Positions 35,238-46,195 of a stretch of 64,000 bases of DNA are shown in pieces. The position numbers were made by a program, and so were the translations under genes. Each line of letters starts with the position of its first letter. Positions within the stretch are counted from its first letter, which is position 1. Origin of the DNA: Mycobacterium sp. IS-1590. Lineage in GTDB: Bacteria; Actinomycetota; Actinomycetes; Mycobacteriales; Mycobacteriaceae. The notes under the pieces were generated by a model, which worked only from the letters and a program-made list of their open reading frames with translations, ran no database searches and had not been told where the DNA came from. The stretch spans positions 310,001-374,000 of the forward strand of contig NZ_LQIW01000023.1 of assembly GCF_001500025.1 (NCBI RefSeq), given 5' to 3'.

Positions 35238-36311
35238 CTCAATAAAGGCGTGGGCTGTTCGCAACCGCTCGACCGCGTCGGTCACGATCGTCTCTATCAG
35301 CTCGGCGCACGACGGCAGGTCGTCGAGGATGCCTGCGACCTGACCGGAGGCGAGGACTCCCGCGTCCGTATTGCCTTCGACCAGACCGGCCTTCAACAGC
35401 ATCGGGGTGTTGGCCGCCATCACGACCTGCGACCACGTCAGCTCCTTGCCGTGCCGCATCTGCAGGCCGTCGCGGACCATCGACCGCCAGGTCATGCCCG
35501 ACATCTTCTTGAACTTCTGCGCGTTGCGCACGGCGGCGGTGAACCCACGCAGCCGCGACCCGCTTTCCAGCTTCTCGACCAGCCCGGTGCGCAACACCCG
35601 GTGCGGCATGCCGTCGACACGGGTCGACACCACGGTGCCGTCCAAACCCGATTCGAGGTAGCGCCGTTTGACCGCATCCGGGACCGTGGAGTCCGACGTC
35701 AGCAGGAACCGAGTTCCCATCGCGACTCCCGCGGCGCCGTAGGACAGCGCCGCGGCGAGCCCGCGGCCGTCGAAGAAGCCGCCCGCGGCCACCACCGGGA
35801 TATCGACAGCATCGAGCACGGACGGCAGCAGCAGCGTCGTCGCGATCGGCCCGGTGTGGCCCCCGCCCTCACCGCCCTGCACGATCACGGCGTCGGCGCC
35901 CCAGCCCGCCACCTTCTTGGCATGCTTGGCCAGGCCGACCGACGGAATCACCACGACGCCTGCGTCCTTGAGCTTGGCGATCAGGTCGGGTTTGGGTGCG
36001 AGCGCGAACGAGGCGACCTTGACACCCTCGCGGATCAGCAGGTCGATCCGTTCGCCGGCGTCTCCCGCGTCGGCGCGGATGTTGATGCCGAACGGCTTGT
36101 CGGTGGTGCTCTTGACCTTGGTGACCGCCGTCTGCAGTTCCTCGAGCGTCATGGTCGCCGACGCCAGAATCCCGAGTCCTCCGGCGTTGGAGGTCGCCGA
36201 GACCAGCCGCGCGCCCGCCACCCAGCCCATGCCGGTCTGGACCACCGGGTGCTCGATGCCGACGAGCTCGGTCAGCGGTGTGCGCAGTGTGGGCTTACCC
36301 GGCGTGCTCAC
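35235..36311 (-). CDS. ipdC: FMN-dependent oxidoreductase IpdC
   Basis: A 358-residue nitronate-monooxygenase-fold TIM barrel: 'HPVVQTGMGWVAG' start, 'VIVQGGEGGGHTG' near 150, 'PVVAAGGFFDGRGLAAALSY' near 180 and 'GVAMGTRFLLTSDS' near 205, the usual FMN-phosphate region. IpdC (Rv3553) oxidises a hydroxy-HIC-CoA-type intermediate to prepare ring D for EchA20. GTG at 36311 was chosen because it overlaps the ipdB stop by 4 nt and gives the length of Rv3553; the longer frame runs into ipdB. Confidence 0.9.
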   Translation of the reverse strand: MSTPGKPTLRTPLTELVGIEHPVVQTGMGWVAGARLVSATSNAGGLGILASATMTLEELQTAVTKVKSTTDKPFGINIRADAGDAGERIDLLIREGVKVASFALAPKPDLIAKLKDAGVVVIPSVGLAKHAKKVAGWGADAVIVQGGEGGGHTGPIATTLLLPSVLDAVDIPVVAAGGFFDGRGLAAALSYGAAGVAMGTRFLLTSDSTVPDAVKRRYLESGLDGTVVSTRVDGMPHRVLRTGLVEKLESGSRLRGFTAAVRNAQKFKKMSGMTWRSMVRDGLQMRHGKELTWSQVVMAANTPMLLKAGLVEGNTDAGVLASGQVAGILDDLPSCAELIETIVTDAVERLRTAHAFIE

Positions 36312-37054
36312 CGTATTTCCTTGTCCCGCAAGCCCTTGGGGTCGATGACCTCGCGGATCAGTTTCTGCTCGTCGTCGGTGGGCAGCCGGGTCTGCTCGGC
36401 CGAGTCCAGCCCGTGCACCTCGAACGAGGTGTTCTCGGCGACCTGTTCGGGCTCGATACCGGGATGCAGTGACACCGCCCGCATCTGATGGTCGGGGCCG
36501 TTGAAGTCGAACACGCCGAGGTTGGTGATCACGCGGTACACGTTGACGAACCGGTATGCGGGATTGTCGGGATCGACCTTGTCCCAGCCGATACCGGAGA
36601 CGATGTCGACGGCCTCGCCGAACACGCGCTTGGAGTGGTTGCCCACCCAGTAGCTCGTCGCGTGGTTGATCGTGTTGCCCGGCGCCCCGCGGACACCGAA
36701 CATCTGACGGGTGGGATGCTGCAGCGGTCCGAACGCCGACAGGTTCTGGTTGCCGTAGCGGTCGATCTGGTTGGCGCCCATGACCACATGGCGTCGACCC
36801 CACGCCAGCGTCTCGAAGACCCGACCGAACGGCATCCATCCCTCGATCGCCCCCGCGGCGCCGAGTGCCGGCGTATCGGCGAGCAGGCGCGCCTCACCGT
36901 CGGTCAGCAGGATGTCGGGGGAGAAGGTCAGGCGGGCCAGCCGGGCGCCGATCGAGACCATGGTCGTCATCGGGCTGACCATGATCTCGCCGGCGTCGCG
37001 GAACAACTCGGCGCACGCGACGGCGCACACTTCGGCACGTGACACCGACATCAT
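36308..37054 (-). CDS. ipdB: Ring C hydrolase beta subunit IpdB
   Basis: A 248-residue protein of the class I CoA-transferase beta-subunit fold ('GDAGEIMVSPMTTM'-like start, 'LTDGEARLLADTPALG', 'GANQIDRYGNQNLSAFG', 'GAPGNTINHATSYWVGNHS'). In IpdAB the fold has been recruited for retro-Claisen-like opening of the last steroid ring (ring C) of COCHEA-CoA. ATG at 37054 overlaps the ipdA stop by 4 nt, matching an obligate heterodimer. Confidence 0.94.
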   Translation of the reverse strand: MMSVSRAEVCAVACAELFRDAGEIMVSPMTTMVSIGARLARLTFSPDILLTDGEARLLADTPALGAAGAIEGWMPFGRVFETLAWGRRHVVMGANQIDRYGNQNLSAFGPLQHPTRQMFGVRGAPGNTINHATSYWVGNHSKRVFGEAVDIVSGIGWDKVDPDNPAYRFVNVYRVITNLGVFDFNGPDHQMRAVSLHPGIEPEQVAENTSFEVHGLDSAEQTRLPTDDEQKLIREVIDPKGLRDKEIR

Positions 37055-37926
37055 TGCTGCTCCTTGAATTCTCGCACCGCGGCCTGGTAGTCGTCCTCGG
37101 TGCCGGATAGATACGTGTGCACGAACTCCTGCCAGGAGTCGTCGGATTGCGCGGCCTCGGCGTAGTGCCGCTGAAACTTCTCGTCGCGGCGGTAGTCAGG
37201 CTCGGCCGTGGTGAAGTGCGCACCGTTGGGCGCCTCGACGACGGTGTCGACCATCATCCGGTTGATCAGAAGTGCTTGTGGCGGAACCGCTTTGACCAGC
37301 TCATCGGTGGGCACCACCCGCTCGACCGACAGAAGTCGGCGTTCGGCCGCCATCAGGTACAGATCATCGAAATAGGGATCGATGCCGGTGTAAGCCGCAT
37401 TGCCCGCAGCGTCACCGAGATTCATGTGAACGAAGGCGGCATCCAAGGTGAGTGCGGGCATCGCGACGAGTTCTTCGTAGGCCTCACCGGTGGGGTACGG
37501 GGACTGCACGGTCTTGAGCTCGTCGCCCCAGAACGCGCGGACGTCGCTGCCCAGTCCGGCCCGGATCGGCAGGAACGGTAGCCGCTGCGCCGCGGCCTGC
37601 AGGCCGCACCGGAGCATGCCCTCGTCCATTTCGCGCGCTTCGATCGCGCCCGTGGTGCGCGCCTTGGCGAACCACGGGTCGTAGAACGGCGGCGAGTCGA
37701 GCGACACGAAGCCGTAGTAGACACGTTTCACCTTGCCCGCCGAGCACAGCAGCCCGAGGTCGGGCCCGCCGTAGGTGACGACGGTGAGGTCGGTGACGTC
37801 GGTGCGCAGCAGCGCCCGTACGAACGCCATCGGCTTGCGCCGAGAACCCCAGCCGCCGATGCCGATGGTCATCCCACTGCGGATCTGCGAGACCGCGTCG
37901 TCGAGAGTTGTTCTCTTATCGCTCAT
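37051..37926 (-). CDS. ipdA: Ring C hydrolase alpha subunit IpdA
   Basis: A 291-residue CoA-transferase-fold alpha subunit, recognised from 'IRSGMTIGIGGWGSRRKPMA' (about 15-34), 'VTYGGPDLGLLCSAGKVKR' and 'GAIEAREMDEGMLRCGLQAA' (about 93-112). Together with IpdB it hydrolyses the ring C bond of (R)-2-(2-carboxyethyl)-3-methyl-6-oxocyclohex-1-ene-carboxyl-CoA. ATG at 37926, 34 nt after the echA20 stop; the gap is filled by the stop-carrying repeat. Confidence 0.94.
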   Translation of the reverse strand: MSDKRTTLDDAVSQIRSGMTIGIGGWGSRRKPMAFVRALLRTDVTDLTVVTYGGPDLGLLCSAGKVKRVYYGFVSLDSPPFYDPWFAKARTTGAIEAREMDEGMLRCGLQAAAQRLPFLPIRAGLGSDVRAFWGDELKTVQSPYPTGEAYEELVAMPALTLDAAFVHMNLGDAAGNAAYTGIDPYFDDLYLMAAERRLLSVERVVPTDELVKAVPPQALLINRMMVDTVVEAPNGAHFTTAEPDYRRDEKFQRHYAEAAQSDDSWQEFVHTYLSGTEDDYQAAVREFKEQQ

Positions 37927-37930
37927 TACT

Positions 37931-37963
37931 TCCCCGCTCGCTTCGCTCGTGCCCGCCGAATCA
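37931..37963 (-). repeat. Intergenic repeat carrying the echA20 stop codon, copy 2
   Basis: The same 33-nt element as 2041..2073 (29 of 33 identical). On the minus strand it starts with the TGA of echA20 and runs towards the ipdA start. It includes GAGCGAAGCGAG, which reads the same backwards. Confidence 0.6.
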
Positions 37964-38716
37964 TTTGGCTCCCTTGTCGGTGCCCGCGAACGCGTCGCGG
38001 TGTTCGTCGGACACGCCCGCCAGGTTCAGCTCGAACGTGAAGCCCTGCTCCATGCGGTAGCTGGAGTTCACCCTCTGCACATCGATCAAGTTCAGCGCCT
38101 CCTTGGCCGCGCGGATCACCCGGGTGTCTTTGGCCGCGATGTCACGCGCAACGCGGAGCGCGGCCTCGTCGAGTTGATCGCGCGGCACGACCTCGTGCAC
38201 CGAGCCGAAGTGGTGCAGCGTCGCCGCGTCGACCGTCGCGGCGGTGAAGAACAGTCGGCGCATCATGTGCTGGGGAACCAGGCGTGACAGGTGCGTCGCC
38301 GCGCCGAGCGCGCCGCGTTCGACCTCCGGCAGCCCGAACGTCGCGTCATCGGAGGCGACGATGACGTCCGCGTTGCCGACCAGTCCGATGCCGCCGCCGA
38401 CGCAGAAACCGTTGACCGCCGCGACCACCGGGACCGCGCATTCGTAGACCGCTTTGAATGCCGCAAAGCAGCCGCGGTTGGCGTCGATCAGCGCGGTGAA
38501 GCCCTCGGTGCGCTGCATCTCCTTGATGTCGACGCCGGCGTTGAACCCCCGGCCCTCCGCGCGCAGGATCACGACGTGCGTCTCGAGGTCGGCGCCGGCC
38601 TTGGTGATCGCGTCGGCGAGATCGAACCAGCCGCGCGACGGGATCGCATTGACCGGCGGATAGTCGACGGTGACCGAGACGATTCCCGGTTCGGTGACGG
38701 TACGGGTGATGGTCAT
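37961..38716 (-). CDS. echA20: Ring D hydrolase EchA20 (crotonase family)
   Basis: A 251-residue crotonase-fold protein. Oxyanion-hole strands: 'EGRGFNAGVDIKEM' (about 54-67) and 'VNGFCVGGGIGLVGNADVIV' (about 101-120), with 'FGLPEVERGALGAATHLSRL'. EchA20 hydrolyses ring D of HIEC-CoA before IpdAB acts. ATG at 38716 chosen; the longer frame (to 38797) would cover the KstR2 operator. It is the first gene of echA20-ipdA-ipdB-ipdC. Confidence 0.93.
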   Translation of the reverse strand: MTITRTVTEPGIVSVTVDYPPVNAIPSRGWFDLADAITKAGADLETHVVILRAEGRGFNAGVDIKEMQRTEGFTALIDANRGCFAAFKAVYECAVPVVAAVNGFCVGGGIGLVGNADVIVASDDATFGLPEVERGALGAATHLSRLVPQHMMRRLFFTAATVDAATLHHFGSVHEVVPRDQLDEAALRVARDIAAKDTRVIRAAKEALNLIDVQRVNSSYRMEQGFTFELNLAGVSDEHRDAFAGTDKGAK

Positions 38717-38748
38717 CGGAACTCCCGGGCACTTGGGTACGGTAGGAA

Positions 38749-38762
38749 AGCAAGCACTTGCT
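38749..38762. promoter_or_regulatory. KstR2 operator, echA20-SDR intergenic
   Basis: AGCAAGCACTTGCT matches AnCAAGnnCTTGnT; a further CTTGGT follows. It lies between the divergent echA20 (start 38716) and the SDR at 38778, 16 nt before the latter. Confidence 0.92.
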
Positions 38763-38777
38763 TGGTACGCTAGCACA

Positions 38778-39551
38778 GTGACCGACCTGCGAGACATAAA
38801 CCTCGGCCTCGAAGGCAGGGTGGTGCTGGTGACCGGCGGAGTGCGCGGAGTCGGCGCCGGTATCAGCGCCGTGTTCGCCGCTCAGGGCGCGACGGTGGTG
38901 ACCTGCGCCCGCCGGCCCGTCGAGAACCTGCGGTACGAGTTCCATGCGTGCGATGTGCGTGACGACGATGCGGTGGCGTCGATGATCGAGGCGATCGCCG
39001 AGCGCCACAGCCGCCTCGACGTCGTGGTGAACAACGCGGGAGGATCGCCCTACGTCCTGGCCGCCGAATCGTCGGCGAAGTTCAGCCGCAAGATCGTGGA
39101 GCTCAATCTCCTTGGACCGCTATCGGTTTCCACCCACGCGAACGCGCTCATGCAGAAGCAGGAGCGGGGCGGGTCGATCATCAACATCGCCAGCGTGAGC
39201 GGACGCCGTCCCACGCCGGGCACCGCACCCTACGGTGCGGCCAAGGCCGGAATGGAGAGCCTGACATCGACCTTGGCGGTCGAGTGGGCGCCGAAGGTTC
39301 GGGTCAACTCGGTGGTGGTCGGGATGGTCGAGACCGAACAGTCCGAACTCTTCTACGGCGACGCGGATTCGATCGCGGCGATCTCACGCAACGTTCCGCT
39401 GGGCCGGCTCGCCAAACCGGCTGATGTGGGGTGGGCCGCCGCGTTCCTTGCATCCGATGCCGCCTGTTACATCAGCGGCGCATCGCTGGAAGTGCACGGT
39501 GGCGGGGAGCCGCCGCATTACCTGGCAACCACCACTGCCGACATCAAATAG
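38778..39551 (+). CDS. SDR oxidoreductase, Rv3549c-type
   Basis: A 257-residue classical SDR: 'VTGGVRGVGAGI' (18-29), 'NNAG' (85-88), catalytic Ser139, Tyr152 and Lys156. KstR2 regulon by operator position; the reaction in HIP catabolism is not established, probably oxidation or reduction of a ring hydroxyl/keto group on a CoA intermediate. GTG at 38778 was chosen since earlier in-frame starts would span the KstR2 operator. It is followed after 30 nt by a second SDR. Confidence 0.88.
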   Translation: MTDLRDINLGLEGRVVLVTGGVRGVGAGISAVFAAQGATVVTCARRPVENLRYEFHACDVRDDDAVASMIEAIAERHSRLDVVVNNAGGSPYVLAAESSAKFSRKIVELNLLGPLSVSTHANALMQKQERGGSIINIASVSGRRPTPGTAPYGAAKAGMESLTSTLAVEWAPKVRVNSVVVGMVETEQSELFYGDADSIAAISRNVPLGRLAKPADVGWAAAFLASDAACYISGASLEVHGGGEPPHYLATTTADIK

Positions 39552-39581
39552 GGCGCTCAAACAGGCAAGGAGACAACAGAT

Positions 39582-40487
39582 ATGGGTTTACTCGACGGCC
39601 GAGTGGTAATCGTGACGGGCTCCGGCGGCGGCATCGGCCGCGCGCATGCACTGGCGTTCGCCGCCGAGGGCGCCCGCGTCGTCGTCAACGACATCGGGGT
39701 CGGCCTCGACGGATCGCCCGCGGGTGGCGGTAGCGCCGCCCAAAGTGTCGTCGACGAAATCACCGCCGCCGGAGGGGAAGCCGTCGCCAACGGCGCCAAT
39801 GTCGCCGACTGGACCGAGGCCGAGGGCTTGATCCAGACCGCGGTCGACACGTTCGGCGGGCTCGACGTTCTGGTGAACAACGCCGGGATCGTGCGCGACC
39901 GGATGTTCGCCAACACCAGCGAAGAGGAGTTCGACGCCGTCATCGCCGTGCATCTCAAGGGACACTTCGCCACCATGCGCCACGCCGCGGCGTACTGGCG
40001 GGCCCAGTCCAAGGCCGGCAATCCGGTTGACGCGCGGATCATTAACACGAGCTCGGGGGCCGGCCTGCAAGGCAGTGTGGGACAGGCGAATTACAGCGCC
40101 GCCAAGGCGGGCATCGCGGCCCTGACCCTGGTGGCCTCCGCCGAGATGGGGCGCTACGGCGTCACCGTCAACGCGATCGCCCCGTCGGCGCGGACCCGTA
40201 TGACCGAGACCGTGTTCGCCGACATGATGGCCACCCAGGATCAGGACTTCGACGCCATGGCGCCCGAGAACATCTCGCCCCTCGTGGTCTGGCTCGGAAG
40301 CGTCGAATCCAAGGATGTCACCGGCCGCATGTTCGAGGTGGAAGGCGGCATCGTGCGGGTCGCCGAGGGCTGGGCACACGGGCCACAGGTCGACAAGGGC
40401 GCGCGGTGGGATCCCGCCGAACTCGGCCCGGTGGTCACCGATCTCCTCGCCAAGGCGCGTCCACCCGTGCCGGTCTACGGCGCCTGA
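39582..40487 (+). CDS. SDR oxidoreductase, Rv3548c-type
   Basis: A 301-residue SDR of the longer type that resembles the dehydrogenase domain of peroxisomal multifunctional enzyme 2: 'VTGSGGGIGRAHALAFA' (11-27), 'NNAG' (99-102), catalytic Ser158, Tyr171 and Lys175, and 'APSARTRMTETVFADMM'. MFE-2-like SDRs oxidise 3-hydroxyacyl-CoAs, which suits a beta-oxidation role; the exact substrate is not known. ATG at 39582 has AAGGAG upstream. It probably forms an operon with the preceding SDR. Confidence 0.88.
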   Translation: MGLLDGRVVIVTGSGGGIGRAHALAFAAEGARVVVNDIGVGLDGSPAGGGSAAQSVVDEITAAGGEAVANGANVADWTEAEGLIQTAVDTFGGLDVLVNNAGIVRDRMFANTSEEEFDAVIAVHLKGHFATMRHAAAYWRAQSKAGNPVDARIINTSSGAGLQGSVGQANYSAAKAGIAALTLVASAEMGRYGVTVNAIAPSARTRMTETVFADMMATQDQDFDAMAPENISPLVVWLGSVESKDVTGRMFEVEGGIVRVAEGWAHGPQVDKGARWDPAELGPVVTDLLAKARPPVPVYGA

Positions 40488-40503
40488 GCGGCCGGGTCAT
40501 CGG

Positions 40504-41363
<860 letters not shown>

Positions 41364-41405
41364 GCCCGTCGACGTAAAGCGCTTCGGCGCCCGACGATTT
41401 CGCGA

Positions 41406-42578
<1,173 letters not shown>

Positions 42579-42579
42579 C

Positions 42580-42593
42580 TAGAACACGTTTCA
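42580..42593. promoter_or_regulatory. KstR operator, fadA5 side
   Basis: TAGAACACGTTTCA has the full left arm and AAC-NN-GTT core. It is 10 nt upstream of the fadA5 start. Confidence 0.88.
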
Positions 42594-42658
42594 TTACTCT
42601 GACAAGCGGCGTTGATGACCTGCCTTTTATCTGCGCAGAAGGCATGTTTTACTGAGAC

Positions 42659-42672
42659 TAGAACATGTTGCA
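42659..42672. promoter_or_regulatory. KstR operator, cyp125 side
   Basis: TAGAACATGTTGCA has the full left arm and core; 26 nt before the cyp125 ATG and 79 bp centre-to-centre from the fadA5-side site. Two separate operators serve the divergent pair, as at kshB-hsaA. Confidence 0.88.
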
Positions 42673-42698
42673 ATAACTGTTGCGGAGGAGCTTCCCCC

Positions 42699-43952
42699 AT
42701 GCCTTGCCCGAATATCCCAGCCGACTTCGACTTCCTCGACGCGAGCCTGAACCTCGAGCGCCTGCCCGTCGAAGAGCTGGCCGAGTTGCGTAGGACCGAG
42801 CCGATCCACTGGGTCGACGTGCCAGGCGGCACCGGCGGCTTCGGCGACAAGGGCTACTGGCTGGTGACCAAGCACGCCGACGTCAAAGAGGTCTCCAAGC
42901 GCAACGATGTCTTCGGTAGCTCACCGGACGGCGCGATCCCGGTCTGGCCGCAGGACATGACGCGCGATGCCATCGACCTGCAGAAGGCGGTGCTTCTGAA
43001 CATGGACGCGCCCCAGCACACCCGTCTTCGCAAGATCATCTCGCGCGGCTTCACGCCCCGCGCTGTGGGGCGGCTCGAAGACGAACTGCGGGCTCGGGCA
43101 CAGAAGATCGCCGAGACCGCCGCGGCCGAGGAGTCCGGCGACTTCGTCGAACAGGTCTCGTGCGAGCTGCCGCTGCAGGCCATCGCCGAACTGCTCGGCG
43201 TGCCGCAGGACGACCGCGACAAGATCTTCCGCTGGTCCAACGAGATGACCGCCGGTGAAGACCCCGAGTACGCCCATGTGGACCCTGCGGTCTCGTCGTT
43301 CGAGTTGATCCAGTACGCGATGAAGATGGCCGAGGAGCGGGCCAAGAACCCCACCGAAGACATCGTGACCAAGCTGATCGAGGCCGACATCGACGGCGAG
43401 AAGCTCTCCGATGACGAGTTCGGCTTCTTCGTCGTGATGCTCGCGGTCGCCGGTAACGAGACCACCCGCAACTCCATCACCCACGGCATGATCGCGTTCT
43501 CTCAAAACCCGGATCAGTGGGAGCTTTACAAGCGCGAACGCCCCGAGACCGCCGCCGACGAAATCGTCCGTTGGGCCACCCCGGTTTCGGCCTTCCAGCG
43601 CACCGCGTTGGAGGACGTCGAATTGGGTGGCGTGCAGATCAAGAAGGGGCAGCGGGTCGTGATGTCCTACCGCTCGGCCAACTTCGACGAAGAGGTCTTC
43701 GAGAACCCGCACAAGTTCGACATCCTGCGCGACCCCAACCCGCACGTCGGTTTCGGCGGCACCGGCGCGCACTACTGCATCGGCGCGAACCTGGCGAAGA
43801 TGACCATCAACCTGATCTTCAACGCGGTCGCCGACCACATGCCCGATCTCAAGCCGATCGGCGAACCCGAGCGGCTCAAGTCGGGCTGGCTCAACGGCAT
43901 CAAGCACTGGCAGGTGGATTACACCGGAAAGTGCCCGGTCGCCAACAGCTGA
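42699..43952 (+). CDS. cyp125: Steroid C26/C27 monooxygenase CYP125
   Basis: A 417-residue cytochrome P450. Heme motif 'GFGGTGAHYCIGANLAKM' with Cys360, I-helix 'VAGNETTRNS' (about 248-257), and K-helix region 'ETAADEIVRWATPVSAFQRT'. It oxidises the terminal side-chain carbon of cholesterol/cholestenone to the carboxylic acid. ATG at 42699 with GCGGAGGAG; in-frame ATGs upstream span the KstR operator and are rejected. First gene of the long cyp125-fadE28-fadE29-chsH2-chsH1-ltp2 unit. Confidence 0.95.
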   Translation: MPCPNIPADFDFLDASLNLERLPVEELAELRRTEPIHWVDVPGGTGGFGDKGYWLVTKHADVKEVSKRNDVFGSSPDGAIPVWPQDMTRDAIDLQKAVLLNMDAPQHTRLRKIISRGFTPRAVGRLEDELRARAQKIAETAAAEESGDFVEQVSCELPLQAIAELLGVPQDDRDKIFRWSNEMTAGEDPEYAHVDPAVSSFELIQYAMKMAEERAKNPTEDIVTKLIEADIDGEKLSDDEFGFFVVMLAVAGNETTRNSITHGMIAFSQNPDQWELYKRERPETAADEIVRWATPVSAFQRTALEDVELGGVQIKKGQRVVMSYRSANFDEEVFENPHKFDILRDPNPHVGFGGTGAHYCIGANLAKMTINLIFNAVADHMPDLKPIGEPERLKSGWLNGIKHWQVDYTGKCPVANS

Positions 43953-44003
43953 CGATTTAAGTTGTAGCGACTGCGAAATATCCCGGTATCAAGGAGGATT
44001 CGG

Positions 44004-45029
44004 GTGGACTTCAGTCCAGACGAAGGGCAGCAGGCTGTCGCCGACGTGGTGACCTCGGTGCTGACCCGAGACAACAGCTGGGACGCACTGGTGTCCGGAG
44101 GCGTGACAGCCCTGGCGATTCCCGAGCGTCTCGGCGGCGACGGCGTCGGTCTCCCCGAGGTGGCGACCGCGCTCACCGAGATCGGCAGGCACGGCACGAT
44201 CAGCCCCGCGTTGGCCACGCTGGGTCTCGGGCTGCTGCCGCTTCTCGAGTCCGCGACCGACGAACAGCAGGACCGCTACCTGGCCGGGGTGGCGAAGGGC
44301 GCGGTGCTCTCGGCCGCGCTCAACGAGCCGGGGGCGCCGCTGCCCGATCTGCCCGCGGTGGCGTTCACCGACGGCCGGCTCAGCGGTACCAAAGTCGCCG
44401 TTCCCTATGCGGAACAGGCGGATTGGCTGGTCGTCACGGCCGATCGCGCCGTGGTGGTGGTGTCGCCGAAGGCTGACGGCGTGGTGGTGACCAAGACGCC
44501 GACCTCCAACCACGCCGACGAGTACTCGGTGACGTTCACCGATGCCGCCGTCGACGGCACGCTGGCCGGCGCGCGGCCGCGCCGGATCAATCAGCTGGCG
44601 CTCGCCGCGATCGGTGCGTTCGCCTCGGGACTGGTCGCCGGTGCGCTGCGTCTGACCGCCGACTACGTGGCGAACCGCGAGCAGTTCGGCAAGCCGCTGT
44701 CGACGTTCCAGACCGTGGCCGCACAGTTGGCCGAGGTCTACATCGCCTCGCGCACACTGACGTTGGCATCGAATTCGGTGACCTGGCGACTATCCGAGGG
44801 TCGCGACGCCGACGACGACATCGACATCCTCGGATACTGGCTGGCCTCGCAGGCGCCTCCGGTGATGCAACTCTGCCACCACCTGCACGGCGGCATGGGT
44901 ATGGACATCACGTATCCGATGGACCGCTACTACTCCTCGATAAAGGACCTCGCCCGCCTGGTGGGTGGTCCGTCACATCGGCTCGATTTGGTGGGAGCCG
45001 CGCTGGGCGAGCGAAACGACGGGAGCTAG
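44004..45029 (+). CDS. fadE28: Acyl-CoA dehydrogenase subunit FadE28 (ChsE1)
   Basis: A 341-residue ACAD subunit with 'NREQFGKPLSTFQTVAAQLA' near residue 225 and 'HHLHGGMGMDITYPMDRYYS' near 295. It lacks the SEPxxGSD motif ('NEPGAPLPDLPAV' takes its place), fitting the known FadE28-FadE29 alpha2beta2 heterotetramer that dehydrogenates the three-carbon side chain (3-OPC-CoA). GTG at 44004 has a strong AAGGAGG. fadE29 begins 2 nt after its stop. Confidence 0.94.
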   Translation: MDFSPDEGQQAVADVVTSVLTRDNSWDALVSGGVTALAIPERLGGDGVGLPEVATALTEIGRHGTISPALATLGLGLLPLLESATDEQQDRYLAGVAKGAVLSAALNEPGAPLPDLPAVAFTDGRLSGTKVAVPYAEQADWLVVTADRAVVVVSPKADGVVVTKTPTSNHADEYSVTFTDAAVDGTLAGARPRRINQLALAAIGAFASGLVAGALRLTADYVANREQFGKPLSTFQTVAAQLAEVYIASRTLTLASNSVTWRLSEGRDADDDIDILGYWLASQAPPVMQLCHHLHGGMGMDITYPMDRYYSSIKDLARLVGGPSHRLDLVGAALGERNDGS

Positions 45030-45031
45030 CA

Positions 45032-46195
45032 ATGTTCATCGAACTGACACCCGAACAGAAGCAGCTGCAGGCCGAACTGCGCGAGTACTTCTCCAATCTC
45101 ATCTCCCCGGAAGAGGCCAAGGAGATGGAGAAAGACCGCCACGGAAAGGCGTACCGCACTGTCATCAAGCGGATGGGCTCGGACGGGAAGCTCGGCGTCG
45201 GCTGGCCGAAGGAGTTCGGCGGTCTGGGCTTCGGGCCCATCGAGCAGTCGATTTTCGTCAACGAGGCGCAGCGGGCGGATGTTCCGCTGCCCGCCGTCAC
45301 CCTGCAGACCGTCGGACCCACGCTGCAGCAGTACGGCACCGAGGAGCAGAAGAAGAGATTCCTGCCCGCGATCCTGGCCGGAGAGGTGCACTTCGCGATC
45401 GGCTACACCGAGCCCGAAGCGGGGACCGACCTGGCGTCGCTGCGCACCACGGCGGTCCGTCAGGGCGACGAGTACATCGTCAACGGGCAGAAGGTGTTCA
45501 CCACCGGCGGGCATGATGCCGACTACATCTGGCTGGCGTGTCGCACCGACCCGGATGCGGTGAAGCACAAGGGGATATCGATTCTCATCGTCGATACCAA
45601 GGATCCCGGCTATTCGTGGACTCCGATGATCCTGTCCGACGGCGCCCACCACACCAACGCGACCTACTACAACGATGTCCGGGTGCCCGCCGACATGCTC
45701 GTCGGCGAGGAGAACGGCGGGTGGAAGCTGATCACCACCCAGCTGAACAACGAGCGTGTGATGCTGGGCCCCGCAGGCCGATTCGCCAGCCTGTATGACC
45801 ACGTGCACGCATGGGCATCGAAACCCGGTGGCAACGGCGACATTCCGATCAACCACGACGACGTCAAGCGCTCGCTCGGTGAACTCAAGGCGATGTGGCG
45901 GATCAACGAACTGCTCAACTGGCAGGTCGCGGCGGCGGGGGAGACCATCGACGTCGCCGATGCCGCAGCCACCAAGGTCTTCGGCACCGAGCGGATCCAG
46001 TACGCAGGCCGCCTCGCCGAGGAGATCGTCGGCAAGTACGGCAACCCGGCCGAGCCCGAAACCGCGGAACTGCTGGAATGGCTTGACTCGCAGACCAAAC
46101 GAAATCTGGTGATCACGTTCGGTGGAGGTGTCAACGAGGTGATGCGGGAGATGATCGCGGCCGCGGGCCTGAAGGTTCCGAGGGTTCCGCGGTGA
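45032..46195 (+). CDS. fadE29: Acyl-CoA dehydrogenase subunit FadE29 (ChsE2)
   Basis: A 387-residue ACAD with 'GYTEPEAGTDLASLRTTA' (about 128-145), 'VNGQKVFTTGGHDADYIWLA' and the loop 'VRVPADMLVGEENGGWKL'. The C-terminal 'ITFGGGVNEVMREMIAAAGL' replaces the usual GG(T/S)NEIQR, typical of the steroid heterotetrameric enzymes. Works with FadE28. The stop overlaps the chsH2 GTG start by 4 nt. Confidence 0.94.
   Translation: MFIELTPEQKQLQAELREYFSNLISPEEAKEMEKDRHGKAYRTVIKRMGSDGKLGVGWPKEFGGLGFGPIEQSIFVNEAQRADVPLPAVTLQTVGPTLQQYGTEEQKKRFLPAILAGEVHFAIGYTEPEAGTDLASLRTTAVRQGDEYIVNGQKVFTTGGHDADYIWLACRTDPDAVKHKGISILIVDTKDPGYSWTPMILSDGAHHTNATYYNDVRVPADMLVGEENGGWKLITTQLNNERVMLGPAGRFASLYDHVHAWASKPGGNGDIPINHDDVKRSLGELKAMWRINELLNWQVAAAGETIDVADAAATKVFGTERIQYAGRLAEEIVGKYGNPAEPETAELLEWLDSQTKRNLVITFGGGVNEVMREMIAAAGLKVPRVPR

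Noticed and set aside
36308-37926. ipdA-ipdB as an ordinary 3-oxoacid CoA-transferase
   Set aside because: The fold is that of CoA-transferases, but the position beside echA20/ipdC and close similarity to IpdAB point to the ring-opening hydrolase.
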